Source: Chamaecrista fasciculata (Eukaryota; Streptophyta; Magnoliopsida; Fabales; Fabaceae). Taken from it: a stretch of DNA of 64,000 nucleotides. The stretch lies in the NCBI GenBank assembly GCA_003254925.1, contig QANZ01011824.1, forward strand, positions 40,759 through 104,758, in the 5' to 3' direction. The position numbers and the translations under genes are program-made. Shown here one piece after another: positions 25,445-38,065 of the stretch. The notes beneath the pieces are model-generated. The model made no database searches. It was not told where the DNA came from and worked only from the letters and a program-made list of their open reading frames with translations. Position 1 is the stretch's first letter. Each line of letters opens with the position of its first letter.

Positions 25445-27959
25445 GCCCTCCCACTTTGCCTCGCATTTATTTCTTTCTTCACATTTCCATATTGTGTTTG
25501 AAGTGTGTTTGTTTGTGTTATGTAGAATATCTTAATTCGTGTTATTTTTCTACATACCAGCAGACATATATTGTGTGTGTTTTGTCAATGTTGCTGATAG
25601 GATATTCGTAACTCAGCAAAAACTGCTCGCTCTTCATAAACCTCTTAACTATTGCTTCTTCATAAGTAAATTGTATGTGATAAGATATCATTTGTTTGTA
25701 TGAAATTTTGGGTCCACTTTTGAAAGTTTTGACTATTTTCAATACAGGATATATCATTGTGCTGGTAGGAAAGGTAATCTTTAATTGAAGATGTGGTTCT
25801 TTATTTTTAAAGATTATGCATTTATTTAGATGACTGCAACTGAATTTGCAATTGTGCAGGACTCATAAGAACTATGGAGTGTTTATTATGAGTGGATATT
25901 GGACATTTAATACTTTCTTGGTTTTTTCCGAAGTATGATTTATGGGGTTAACTATATTTGACTGTAATGTATATGTGTCATTTATGGGGTTAATCAGAAT
26001 GAAGGTTTACTATATTGGACTGTTAATTTAGTAGGTTTACTTATCCCAAAGTAGTGTTCATCTGTTAGTCATAAAAGAAATTATTAAATGAACTCAATAT
26101 TAATTTTAAGATCATCTGATTGGTGCTTTGCAATTGGGATTTTCTTTTGATTGAATGAATTCTAATTCATCAACTGCTTACAATGTTTGAGAGGCTTCCC
26201 TACAGGCTTCCCTCCATGGATAATATTTAAGAATTGGGATTTTCTTCTTTTTGAAACCTTGGATATCTAATGTTTTTCAATGAAAATGAAACATATATGT
26301 CTGCATTTCTGCTGCCAAATCATTTGTGGTTCACAAGCACTTTTCACAATCAATGAAAATGAAAATGAAAATGAAACATATACATCCAATTATCTTACAA
26401 TTAACAGTCCACAAGAACTTTTCAGCTATTCATGGGGTAAACATATTTTAGTGGTTCTATTTTTTCTTTTCTATTGACTTGACACTTGCTATTTCTCCTC
26501 AGTTAAACTCTTTTAAATATAGTTGATGCTGTCTCTAAAATAAGTAAATGCCTCTTACCAGGAAAGTTCCTTCATTTAAACCAAGTGATACTTTTCTTCT
26601 TGCTGCAGGGGAACATGCACCTTTTTTATGGCGGTGCCCAATCAACATCTTCGCTGCTAGAATGATGTAGTTGATTTGATTTGTCCATTGAGGTATTTTT
26701 ACTGTCTGTTGAGAAATTGTAAAATTGCTTGATTATCTAAATATATTGAGTTGAAAAGTAGAGTGCTCTATTTGCTCTTGCTGTTTCAGATATAGTGCTA
26801 ATAAACATGTGAGCTACTTCTCCTTCTCTTTATCTATATATCTAATGGACTGATCTTATTATCTTTCAAGTGTGTCCAGACACTTGAACTTGATTTTCTA
26901 ATGATAATGAAATTTTCTAAATGTATATTCTATAGTTTTGATGAGGATGCCAAAGTTCTTCTGTCAGTACCCATTTTTTTGTCTAATGATGTGATAAGAG
27001 AATAAACTTATCTGATTTGGTTGGATTGATAAAAAAAGACTACTATTTAGTCTGCAATTTATTTAATCTACAATTTGATATATATATAAAGCAGTATATG
27101 ATACACACAGGCTATTAGTCCATTTTGTGGGTAATCATCAACTCGTCTAAACCACTTTCAACAATCAATTATTATTTCTTTAGTAATATTCAAATCCTTA
27201 TTCTGAATTTCTCAAAAATGTATCTCTTTCACATTAATGGAGTTTGTTCGAAATTCTTTTATATACAAGTTCATCATCTAAATTCTAAAAATGTTATATA
27301 CATTTTTTTTATTCTCTTTTATACTTATTCTTCTCAAAACTTTCTTTGCATTAAACATTAAAGTAATTTCGGAAGGTCGTTTTTGTGAACTTTTGTATTG
27401 GAGGTATAAAAGAGATATAGATATAGATACAATGGCCAAAAAAAAAAAGATATAAATACTTTTGATCATAAATAATGAAAGATATTAATTGGAACCTATT
27501 ATATTATATTATATTAGATTCAAAGAGTCTGGGAAGTTTCGCGATGATCAATTTGCAGATACGAACAAGAAATAGCTCAAACATTGTATTGTATTACGTA
27601 ATTAGGCCTACCAAATCTCAAAGGCCCAAATTTCACCCTCGCTTGTACGACACTTTTTTTTGTTTCAGAAAGCCCATATCTCATGGAAGACGAAAATGTT
27701 TTATTTGAATATAGAGGCCCAAATTTGAAAAAAAAAATTATAGGCCCATGGGTTATAAGGCCTTGCTAACGTAAATATTACCGATAATAAAGGGCAAAGT
27801 AGTCCGATTCACAGTGGTTAAAAGCATTATGGAGCATGAAATATATCTTCTAATGTCACACACGAAAAAGTTACCTGACCCTGTGAAAAAAAAAAAGGGT
27901 TCAATCATCTTTTTACTGTTTGCATTTGAAATTGTTTACGTTTTCCAATATTTGTATCA
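25445..27959. other. Possible transcript body, then AT-rich spacer
   Basis: Splice-like signals occur (for example TTGTGCAG|GACTC near 25860 and TGCTGCAG|GGGAAC near 26610), and AATGAA-type short repeats at 26278-26375, but I could not build a coding frame of any length. Nothing is recognised from about 26900 on. Confidence 0.35.
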
Positions 27960-27968
27960 AATAAATTA

Positions 27969-28388
27969 GAGTAAATTATATTTTGGTGTCGAGTTCTATG
28001 GATCAATTTTATTTTGGTATCATGTTCTTTTAAAAGTGACACTTTGGTACCCTGTTCTTTGCACTGTTAACATTTTGGTACCTTATTCTTTTAAAAGTGA
28101 CATTTTGGTACTTTATTCTTTGCACTGTTAACATTTTAGTACCTGTTCTATGAACATATTTTACTTTGGTACCATGTTCTTTCACAATTTGTTACCCTGT
28201 TCTATCTTTATTAAGGTACCAAAGTGTTAACGTCGCAAAGATACGGTACTAAATTGTTACTTTTGAAAGAACACAGTGCCAAAATGTTAACGGTGCAAAA
28301 AATAGGATATCAAAATATCACTTTTGAAAGAACAAAGTACCAAAGTGAAATTGATCCATAAAACAAGATATCAAAGTATAATTTACCC
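27969..28388. mobile_element. Mutator-like fold-back MITE with perfect 9-bp target duplication
   Basis: The ends are GAGTAAATTATATTTTGG and the inverse, ATAATTTACCC. Flanks are AATAAATTA on both sides (27960-27968 and 28389-28397), a perfect 9-bp duplication typical of Mutator-like elements. The 420-bp element is almost entirely two inverted arms built from repeated ATTTTGGTACC...TGTTCTTT modules. It is non-coding. Confidence 0.85.
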
Positions 28389-28709
28389 AATAAATTAATA
28401 TATGTTTATGGATCTTATTTTATATTTATATTATTTGAAGATAGTCAATCTAAATAAGAATAATATAATTTAGAAATTACTCTTGATATTTTTTTTACGT
28501 GGTTGTAGTTATCGAAAAACGAAATTAAATCACGTCCCAAAAATAAATGTGAGACTCAGTAAAAAAAATCATAAAAACATAAAGTGACACTTTAAAATAA
28601 TAATAAAAAAATGGTAGGATCAAAATAAAATCTAACCCATAATAAAGAACTATAATTTTATATTAGCTGAATGAGAAAAGTGGAAGATGAGGTGATGCGA
28701 TATGATATA

Positions 28710-29963
28710 GGGTGCGTTTGGATTAACTTTAAAAAAAAAATACTTATTTTTTTATAGCTTTTGATATAAATACTTTTATTTAAAAAATAAATTATTTATG
28801 TTTGGATATCATAATTAAAAAGTATTTTTTCATAATATAAAGTGTTTGGGTACAAATTCATAAAAGTACTTATAATACATAGAATTTAGGGTAAATTACA
28901 ATTTGGTACCCTGTGGTTTGACCCTATTTTACTTGGGTATCTTGTGGTTTGAAACCTGACACTTTGGTACCCAGTGATATTCTCCATTAACACTTTGATA
29001 CTCTTGGAGCTATTTTGTAATTTTAACTATAACAAATTTTGCAAAAATTACTTATTGACCCCAAATTTTTTTTGAAGTTTTCATTTTAGTCCCTAGATAA
29101 TATGTATTCAGGGACCTATTTGTAATTTTCTGAAATTTTTTTGGGTCAATATGTAATTTTTGCAAAAATTTGTTATGGTTAAAATTACAAAATAGCTCCC
29201 AAGAGTACCAAAGTGTTAATGGAGAATACCACAAGGTACCAAAGTGTCAGGTTTCAAACCATAAGGTACCAAAGTGAAATATGGTCAAACCACAGGGTAC
29301 CAAAGTGTAATTTACCCTAAAATTTACTTAGAATAAGATTTTAATAGCAAAATTGTGAAATGCAAACATTTGTGGAATGCAAAACATGGTATGTAAATGT
29401 AACCTACCATTTGTGAAATGCAAAATTGTGTACTGGTTGCTCTTTCGAGTTTAATTTCTATACTATTCCACACTTATCTATCTTATTTCATTATAAATAT
29501 TTATTTTTAATCTTGGTTCTATTCTATAAGAATACATATTCAAACAATTTGCTAAATAACAAAAAAAAATTACTAAATGACAAAAATTGAAGTAAACTCA
29601 GGCCCAAAAACAAAAACTGAAGTCAACGACACTGTGATGAGGAGATGAGGAGTAATTGCAGAGAAGTTGGGAATTATTAAAAGGAGACAAGGAGAAAATT
29701 GGAATTAAGAAAATTATCAAGGGTCAACTTTGTCCATTTAATTGTGTTTTTCCGCTTCCCTTATTTCTAAAATTTAGCTTCCGCCGGTGCTTTTTTACAA
29801 AGTTAAAAATTTGGGCTCTTGAAAAAAGAGGCATTTTAACTTTTTTTCCCAACTTCTTCTTCTTGAACTAAAGCCTAACTAAACACTACCAAAATACACA
29901 TTAAGCACTTAATTTTAAAATAAAAGTGCTTTTTTATCAAAAAAAGCTAATACAAACGCACTC
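28710..29963. mobile_element. Inverted-repeat element with GGGTGCGTTTGG ends, hosting a nested MITE
   Basis: The left end GGGTGCGTTTGGATTAACTT pairs with the right end AGCTAATACAAACGCACTC. ATA lies on both sides, compatible with a 3-bp duplication as in PIF/Harbinger-type MITEs, but this is weak. The 429-bp Mutator-like MITE at 28889-29317 is inserted within it, so the host is older. No transposase is seen. Confidence 0.5.
28889..29317. mobile_element. Mutator-like fold-back MITE, GGGTAAATTACA family, copy 1
   Basis: The terminal inverted repeat begins GGGTAAATTACAATTTGGTA. Flanking 9-mers TAGAATTTA and TAAAATTTA match at 8 of 9. It is a 429-bp, non-coding palindromic element of the same family as 54992-55390 (which has a perfect duplication) and shares its core with the chimeric element at 49923-50433. 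Confidence 0.85.
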
Positions 29964-32158
29964 ATAATGTGTTAAAATGAATTTGACGATCAAATTTGAT
30001 TACTTCAAGGTCACCACTATAATAAATTTGGCGCTAAAACTATTGCAGTAGATCCTCTACTAAAAGATCCAATCTCGCGTATATGTCTACCCACATGAAC
30101 AACATATACTCTAGCTAATTATTATTAGTTTTTTCTAGTTTGAAACTAGTTTAAAAACATTACCATAGTTTGAAAATAAAAAAGTAAAAGAAATAATTGA
30201 CACTATATGTTTAATTTCTTATAGATTTTATTTAATGTTTAAAAAATACTTACTGACTAAAATTGTTATTATTATATATCTATCAATAAAGCTAAGTGTC
30301 ATCACTATCACGATTACTGTTATCATTACTCTATCATGAATCTGAAATCATGGGAACATCATTTTGGAGTCATTTTCATGGTTGTGATGTCGTGTGTTTT
30401 GTAGCAACTTGTCAAAAGCACCCATAATTTACATACTAATAAATATAATTTACTCATTTTCTTGATATTGGGTTGTAATTAAGTGCATCAATGTCTAGAC
30501 GGCTTTTCAAAATATAAAATTTTTCAAATAGTTATATAACGAGTAAAAATAAATAAAAAAAGTTATCAAATTTCAACAAAATAATATTGTTAAATTTTAT
30601 TAATATCTAAATTTTTAATTTTGTCTTAAAATTTTAAATTTAAAAAAATCATCTTTTACATTTAAAATTGTTAAATTAATCCGATCAAGATTTTGTTTTA
30701 TTTATCAAACTATCAAACTCATCTATCATTAAGTTATGTGGTAGCGTTGTCATCATTTGCTCCATGATTGCATCATCATCCAAATTATCTAAGAATTTCT
30801 CTTGGTAGGTCTTAACTGTACTTGTTGTAGCCTGAGACTACTCTATTTCATTATCGTCGTCGAGCAACTTTGTTGTTTCTTTGAAATCCAATTGCGTCTT
30901 GTTGAAATCGGCGATCTCCATGATTGCATTATCATCATCCAAGTTATTTAGGAATTTCTCTTGGTAGGTTTTAACTGTACTTATTGTAGCCTAAGACTAC
31001 TCTATTTTCATTATCATTGTCGAGCAACTTTGTTGTTTCTTCGAAATCCAATTGCGTCTTGTTGAAATTGGTGATCTTCACGAATCAATCGCTGGATGCA
31101 TCGCGAAGATGAAACATAGAAGGCTCGATACTCCTATAATCTTTTTCAGTGAACGATTTCAGAGTTCTCATCTTCATCGCTACCTTGGCATCAATTTCCA
31201 ATTGAACTTCATCCATAGTCATCATCCAAAACTTCTTCCTAAAGCAAGAAAAAGAAAAACAGTCAACCAACTACGCCAGCCCTTATTTGACACTCAATAT
31301 ACATTTTTACAATTAGTAGACACCTCAATATTTTTTATTAGTTTTATCAACAGAATTAGGGGTGGAGTACAATTATTGACTCAAATATTAAAAAAGATTG
31401 AGAGTACAATTAATTACTAAAAAAAATTTAAGGGTACAACTAATACTTATCCTATAAGTTGAGAGCATGGTAAATACTCCTGTCATTCATAATTTATCAT
31501 ATTCTAATGTTGCTTATATTGATAACAATAGGCCAATGGTCCGTGGTTTGAGAAAGTCGAATGTATATTGATGTTTATGAAGTTAAACTATTTTATAATA
31601 AACAATATTTATCTCATGCATAAGAACATTCTGAATTTGAAAGTGATTCAATAATTACAGAAGCATATTTTCCCCAAAGATTTCACCATAAAAGGATGAG
31701 TCGGCCAAAAAGCTATTATTTTTATCGCTTTACTTATTTTTTTTAAAGTTATTGGCTTAAAAGAAATTAAATTTATTTAATTTAGCAGAAAATTAAAAGA
31801 AGAACAAATATATAATCCAATCCTATAAAGATACATAATTTTTTTTTTGCCTGAAACATAAAGATACACAATTAAATGTGTGTAGATAATATAACTTAAC
31901 TTCTTAAACTTAATTTTTAAGAACTAAAATATATTTTTGAAAAGAAGAACTAAAATATATTAATTTTATAACTTTTAAGTTCATAGTTATGTGTGACTTT
32001 TTGACGAATGTTAAAAATGTGTGACGAATGTAGATAATGAGTGTTAACATTTTAACATTTTATATTAACCATACATTGTGACAAATTTTTTTTTTTAACA
32101 TTTCAGTTATTAGCTCATTTATCTATGATTAAAATAATGAAATTATGGAGAGATGTAG
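29964..32158. other. AT-rich spacer with an unassigned tandem-duplicated fragment
   Basis: No gene is recognised. The block at 30761-31076 is a two-copy tandem repeat. On the minus strand, 31085-31270 holds a 61-codon frame adjoining it that may be a gene relic, but I recognise no family. Confidence 0.4.
30761..31076. repeat. Two-copy tandem repeat, unit about 156-160 bp
   Basis: The copies are 30761-30916 and 30917-31076. Both start TCCATGATTGCAT and end ...TCTTGTTGAAAT...GATC, with a few indels and substitutions. A minus-strand reading of the second copy resembles a coding relic (K-T-Q-L-D-F-E-E-T-T-K-L-L) that continues towards 31270. The function is unknown. Confidence 0.75.
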
Positions 32159-32167
32159 TAAAAAGTA

Positions 32168-34261
32168 GAGCAAAGCCCCCTTTTGGTCCCCCAATTGTTA
32201 CTGAGTCGAGGAATCGGTCCCTCAATTGTGGGAAACTACAACTCAGTCCCTCAATTGTACAATCCCGTTTACGTTTTGGTCCCTCACGTCTGGTCCGTTA
32301 GTGATAGAGGTGTTAAGTGATGACGTGTCACCGTTATCTGCTTAGGTGGCCGTTAAATGCTTAGTTGAGGGACCAAATCCTCGACTCAGTAACAATTGAG
32401 GGACCAAAAAGGGGGTTTGCTCAAATTAATATCCAACTCATTTCCACTTGACACCTCATTCAAACTACTCTCTTGCAATTTGGTCCCAAAACCCCTAAAT
32501 CCCCTAAAACTTTTTTTAATCCTCTTCTTCATCTTTTTCATCTTCTTCATTCATTTTAGTCCCAAATCCTAAAAATAAAATTGTAAAGTATCCCAAAACC
32601 TTTCCAAACATTCCAATTTAGTCCTTAAATGTATTAAAAACCCTAAAACCCTAAACCCTAAAAAAAATCTACTTTGAGTTCATTCATTTTATCCCATTAT
32701 TCTCAATTTATTAAATCATAATTAAAAAAAACATTTTAGTCCCTGAACCCTAATTTCTTCATCTTCATCTTCATCCTCATTCCTCTCTCATCTTTCATTC
32801 CTCACCGCCGATCCTACTGCTTCAACCAAATCCTCAAACATCAAAATGGCTCGATTCTTCAAATCCTTAAACATTCTCTCGCTCGATTCTTCAATTTCTG
32901 GGTTTGATTTCAAGTTCACAACCATTTTGGGCGTCGCGAGATACATTCATTCATTTCTTAGGGTTCGAATTCGAATTGGGGGAGAAAGTTTGGGGTTTCT
33001 TTCGATTTTGAAGAAATTCCGAGAGAATGCCTGCGACTGATGATGAAAACTCGTCGTCGCCGTCGTCGTTTACCCATTTCGGCCGTTCGCTTTTGAGTCT
33101 CTGTCGCGACCATCAGGTTCACTCCATGGAAAGCTCAACGACGCCACATGTTCACTCTGTCGCGACTTGCTTTCTCTCTCATGAGTCTCTAAGCTTCTCG
33201 ATTCCTTCCTTCGCTGCCACGAGAGCTTTTCGGCTGATGAATGATGATGATGATGATGATGATGATATGAACTGATGATGAACTGATTTTTTTTTTAATT
33301 TTTGGATGATGAACTGATGAATGATGATGATGATGATATGAACTGATGATGAACTAATTTTTTTTAATCAAGAATTGATGAATTGATGAAACTTGTGTAA
33401 TCTTTGGTGATTTCTGGTTGTGTAGTTTTAGGGTTTTGTGGTTTGGGGTTTGGAGTGGATGAGAAGATGAAGATGATGAAAGATGATGAAAGATGAAGAG
33501 GAAAGTAGGATTTAGGGACCAAATTGCAAGAGAGTAGTTTTTTTAGGGGTTTAGGATTTAGGGTTTAGGGGTTTAGGGTTTTAGATTTTAGGGTTTAGGG
33601 TTTTAGAGTTTAGGGTTTTAGGATTTTAGGGTTTTTAATACTTTTAAGGACTAAATTGGAATGTTTGGAAGAGTTTTGGGACACTTTACAATTTTAGGAA
33701 TTTAGGGTTTTAGGGTTTAGGGTTTTAGGGTTTAGAGTTTAGGATTTTAGGGTTTAGGGTTTAGAGTTTGGGGCTTAAGTTTTAGGGTTTTTAATACATT
33801 TAAGGACTAAATTGGAATGTTTGGAAGGGTTTTGGGATACTTTACAATTTTATTTTTAGCATTTGGGACTAAAATGAATGAAGAAGATGAAAAAGATGAA
33901 TAAGAGGATTAAAAAAAAGTTTTAGGGGATTTAGGGGTTTTGGGACCAAATTGCAAGAGAGTAGTTTTAATGAGGTGTCAAGTGGAAATGAGTTGGATAC
34001 TAATTTGAGCAAACCCCCTTTTTGGTCCCTCAATTGTTACTGAGTCGAGGATTTGGTCCCTCAACTAAGCATTTAACGGCCACCTAAGCAGATAACGGTG
34101 ACACATCATCACTTAACACCTCTATCACTAACGGACCAAACGTGAGGGACCAAAATGTAAACGGGATTGTACAATTGAGGGACTGAGTTGTAGTTTCCGA
34201 CAATTGAGGGACCGATTCCTCGACTCAGTAACAATTGAGGGACCAAAAAGGGGGTTTGCTC
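32168..34261. mobile_element. Large Mutator-like element (Pack-MULE type) with GC-rich cargo
   Basis: A perfect 9-bp duplication, TAAAAAGTA, flanks it (32159-32167 and 34262-34270). The inverted arms exceed 250 bp at the tips (GAGCAAAGCCCCC... / ...GGGGGTTTGCTC) and resume further in, with TTTTAGTCCCAAAT and GTTTTGGGA-type blocks. The centre (about 32800-33280) is GC-rich and coding-like, with frames at 32846-33040 and 33027-33275 (M-P-A-T-D-D-E-N-S-S-S-P-S-S-F), ending in a GAT repeat. No transposase is seen, so it is non-autonomous. The cargo may be a captured host-gene fragment; I cannot name the source. Degenerate TTTAGGG runs fill 33540-33790. Confidence 0.8.
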
Positions 34262-34270
34262 TAAAAAGTA

Positions 34271-34910
34271 AGGAGGTTGAAAAACAAAAAGCAACCATGT
34301 CCAACAGATTCTGCTGCGTCCACGTTTCGCAGTGTCGTGTAAGCAAAACAGATTCTACGCCTAGCTACTCCCGCATAATTACATGTTACATAGATTCAAT
34401 TTTAATTTTTTTTTTTTTAAAAAAATGCTTCATGAATTTTAAGGTAAGAACGTAAAATACCTGTCAATAATATATAAAATTCACATGTCTCTGCAATGAC
34501 TTGGCTAAACTTCATGGCACCACCAAAGTGGTTCTCTTGCTGTCTGCAGTGTACACTCACTTCAATTTGTGGGATGTGAAGGTATGTGATGGGATCCCAC
34601 ATCACCCACTATCTGACTTATTACTGACTATCATTCTAAAAACAATTATTTGACCCATATTTTCCCCACACTTTTATTTCAATTACTACTTCAAATTCTT
34701 CTCCTTTTATTTATTTCTTTCTTTCTTTCTCTTTTTTTTTTCCTTAATAATATCCTCGATCTATCTAATTATACTTTTACATATAATCAAGACACGATGA
34801 CAGCTTAGTTATTCCCCATTAATTAAATCAAATTATTGCTGATTGCGTCGTCGAATCTTTCTTAATTTTCTATCCAATTTTTCATTCTCTCTCCTTTCTT
34901 TTATGTTTTG
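34271..34910. other. Spacer, nothing recognised
   Basis: Unique-looking AT-rich sequence with pyrimidine tracts. I see no gene or repeat. Confidence 0.5.
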
Positions 34911-35747
34911 CTCCCTTCCATTCTATATATTTGATGTTTTGAATTTTTTTTTTTTTTCAAAATATCTGATGTTTTACAAATACAAGAGAACATTAATTAT
35001 TACCAAGTAATTTAATAGGGATAGTTTAGTCTTTTTATTTCATTTTTCTCTTCATTTTAGGTGAACTAATCATTTCCTGTGTGTGATAAACTAGAAAAAG
35101 GTAGGCTTACCTAGTTCACAAGTGTGGGCTGCAAGAGCAAGCTTGAATGTCCAAGTACCTACAAGAACTTCACAGAGATGCCCTGCGAGGAATACTCTGA
35201 CGCTCAAGTTAGTATTTGAGAGATATGAGAGCAAGAGAATTCTAGTGAGTAAAGAGTAGCTAACCTGAAACTGTTGGGTTGAGCTCTATTTATAGAGTAG
35301 AGCGAAGGGTGGTGGCCAGCGTGCGGGGCACATCACGTTGCCGAACACGTTCTCCACCAGCAAGAGTGGTGGAGACCGAGAATTGCGAAGCAAGACAATC
35401 GTGGGTGATTGTGTGTCAAGATGAGGGCGGGCGCCCGTAGACTGGAGAACATGGGTATGACCAAGTCCATGGGCCACGGTCTGCATCAGTGAGAGCGGTG
35501 GAGACCGGGAATTGTGGAGTAAGGCAATCGTGGGTGATTGCGTGTCAAGCTGGGGGCAAGCGCCGTTATCCTTGTTGGATCACGGCCGCCCTCAAATGCG
35601 CGGAGGGGCATTTGACGGTTCAAGTACGTCCTGAAGGTTCATGAGAAGAAAAGAGGCCTGGAGCAAAGGCCTATTAGGCGTACGCTCAAATAGTGATGTA
35701 TCAGTGTGCATTTACCTTAAACATCAGATATATAGAACCAGAGGGAG
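34911..35747. mobile_element. Stowaway-like (Tc1/mariner) MITE split by a solo LTR
   Basis: The left end CTCCCTTCCATTCTATATAT and the right end ATATATAGAACCAGAGGGAG are inverted and resemble the CTCCCTCCGTTCC end of Stowaway MITEs. TA follows on the right; the left flank is TG, so the TA duplication is imperfect. Removing the LTR at 35079-35710 leaves about 205 bp, a normal Stowaway length. Confidence 0.5.
35079..35710 (-). mobile_element. Solo LTR fossil, minus strand (probably Ty3/gypsy or TRIM)
   Basis: The ends are TGTGTGTGATA and TATCAGTGTGCA, imperfect inverted TG...CA termini, with near-matching 5-bp flanks (TTTCC / TTTAC). Read on the minus strand it has a TATA box (CTCTATAAATAG) followed by ACTTGAGCGTC, a motif common in the transcript-start region of plant gypsy/TRIM LTRs. 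Two diverged tandem copies of about 90 bp sit in its 5' half (about 35355-35440 and 35485-35570). It is far more GC-rich than its surroundings and no internal retroelement genes adjoin it. Confidence 0.65.
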
Positions 35748-35749
35748 TA

Positions 35750-36300
35750 AATGAAATCAGAATTTAAAGATCAAATTGCGTTTTTGTTCTATACTTGGAT
35801 GAGTTTCAATTTAATCATTTACCTTTTATACTACAAAATGAGTCCTACATATTTTTTTTATAAATTTTTATTTTTTATCTCAATGACTGAATGTGAACAT
35901 ATTTATCTCATTCCAAATATAAATGTGCATGAAAATTTAAAGTTAAGTGTTACTTTTTACAAGTTGTTTCTTTATCAAATTAGAGACAATTAGTAAATAA
36001 AGTCAAAAAATGAAAATAGGTCATCCGTTTCAAGATAAAACGAGTAAAATTGGTTATATTATTTATCTTATTTCAAATTTTACAAGTTCAAAGTTATGTG
36101 TTATTCTTGAGTACATTTTATTCGGTTGATATCGTCAATAAATAAAGTTAAATTAAGCTACATTTGAGATAAAATAAAATAAAAATCTATAAAAACATGT
36201 AGGATTAGTTTTACAACAAAAAGAAAGAGAAAGGCATATATTAAAACTAACTATAATATAAACATATGAAACCAAAAATACAATTTGAGCTAATTTAAAT
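35750..36300. repeat. Degenerate fold-back, probably GGCCAAA-type family
   Basis: Inverted blocks occur (for example AAATGAGTCCTACAT on the left and ATGTAGGATTAGTTTT on the right). Internal phrases such as GAGTAAAATTGGTTATAT and CAAGTTCAAAGTTATG resemble the interior of 44905-45428. The ends are not clear. Confidence 0.4.
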
Positions 36301-38065
36301 TTGATCTTGAAAATTTTAGTTATTTATTAAATATAATTGAGCTCATGTAGCTAGCGTTATAGATGATTTTTTTTTTTTTTTATAGAAATGGATGAATGAA
36401 TTGAGGTTGTCGTATTAAGTTGTAATATATGTCCTACAGTCCTAGGATTAGACTTTGCCCATGCTAGAAGGAACCAGATTGATTGAGAGAAATTGAAAGG
36501 TGATGTCCCTACCTATTTGGAATCTTAAGCTAAGGCAATGTAGGGGCTCAGTTCAAATTTGGGAACTGAGGTTCCAAATAGTGAAGTAGGGTTAGGTATC
36601 CAACCAAGTTCAAAATAAAGGAAGGCCTTAATTACAATCTTGATTCAAAAAGTTGAGCTTCATTTCAAATCATTTAATTCATATAGAATACTATTAAGAT
36701 TATCGAAGTTATAAAGTGTACTGGACGATTGCAAAGAAGAATTAGAAAGAGAAAAAGTATGAAAGTGTGAAATAAAGATTTAAAAGAAGATTCAATAACA
36801 AAAGGAGATAATTGCTTCAATGTGTAGCCCCCACCACCCCACTACACTTTTTGAATCTTTGGTCGCTTTATTTAATATAAATTTATAAAATTATTTAGAG
36901 TTTTTAATAAAGTTATTATTGTTATTATTAAATGACGAAATTCATGTCATTTTGACGAGTATTGTTTTCACTTTTCCAAGTCATTCTAGATACAATTTTT
37001 AAATATTGAATTGAGAAAAAAAAATATGATGAGAATTATTATAGTATATTTTTGGGATGATAAAGGAAAATAACAATTAGAAAGAGACCAAATATAAAAA
37101 CCTAAAAACAGAGTGCTTCATCTATATCTATCTATATCTATATCTATATTATATGTGTGAGAATATTTTGGTTGGTAAAAAATAATTAAATTTAAAATTA
37201 AAAAAATAAAAAATAAATATGTGAAACTTGATAATTAACTAACTGTATAAATAATGTGAGAGAAAATAGTATATGTGATTTAAGAAAGTGAAAACTTATT
37301 ATTTGGTCTTTTAATTTTCACACTTTTAACGATTTAGTCCTTGAATAATAGAAACATATTATTTAATCACTGAATAACTACAAATGTCAAATCAAACATT
37401 ATTTTCATATTTTCGTGTCCATTAAAACACATAAAGTCCCTCATAATATATATGCTTATATGAATAAATCGATTGTAATTGTTGTGCCACACTACATGAT
37501 AATGAAGGTAAACTAATGGTGGTGTAAGGATGTGGGATCAATGATCAATTAATACTGCTTAACATAAATCATATTTTGATTAAAAAATTATCTTATAGAT
37601 TCAATTTTTTTTTTTAAAAAATAACATGTGATTACACGTTGTAAATCAGTTAGACACAATTTTAATACATAAGATATTGCCAATTCATAAGATATTGCCA
37701 CATATTATTTTTTAAAAAGATAAAAAAATAGTCACTTAATTTTAATACATTACATCTTTTTTCTTTAATAATTGGATAATATATTATTGAATGATTGAAT
37801 GGTGGTAGAGAGTAAAAATAGAGATAACATATTTTGTTTAATAAATATTATTTAAAGGGTGAGAAGTTAGCACGGCTTTGCATGTAGGAAACAATAAAAT
37901 AAAGGGAAAGCAGACGACAATTGAAAAGATTTTTGGTGAAGGGCTTGATTAAATTGGCATCTCTATCATTTACCACTTTTAAGCCCCTCTCATAACTCCC
38001 TTTCCTCTTATGGCTTATCTTTTCCCTCCTCTTCTGCTCGCTTCTCTCACTCGCAACAACATGAC
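36301..38065. other. AT-rich spacer with one hairpin
   Basis: No gene is recognised. A hairpin near 36508-36588 pairs CCCTACCTATTTGGAA with TTCCAAATAGTGAAGTAGGG across a loop of about 50 bp. (TATC)n runs lie near 37120-37150. A weak Helitron-like 3' motif near 37416-37447 is too degraded to call. Confidence 0.45.

Noticed and set aside
24406-27000. Helitron starting at the TCTACTA repeat
   Set aside because: The start motif is suggestive but I found no matching 3' hairpin plus CTRR end.
37416-37447. Helitron-like 3' motif (CGTGTCC...AAAGTCCCT)
   Set aside because: The hairpin is degraded, the CTAG end is missing and no 5' TC end could be placed.
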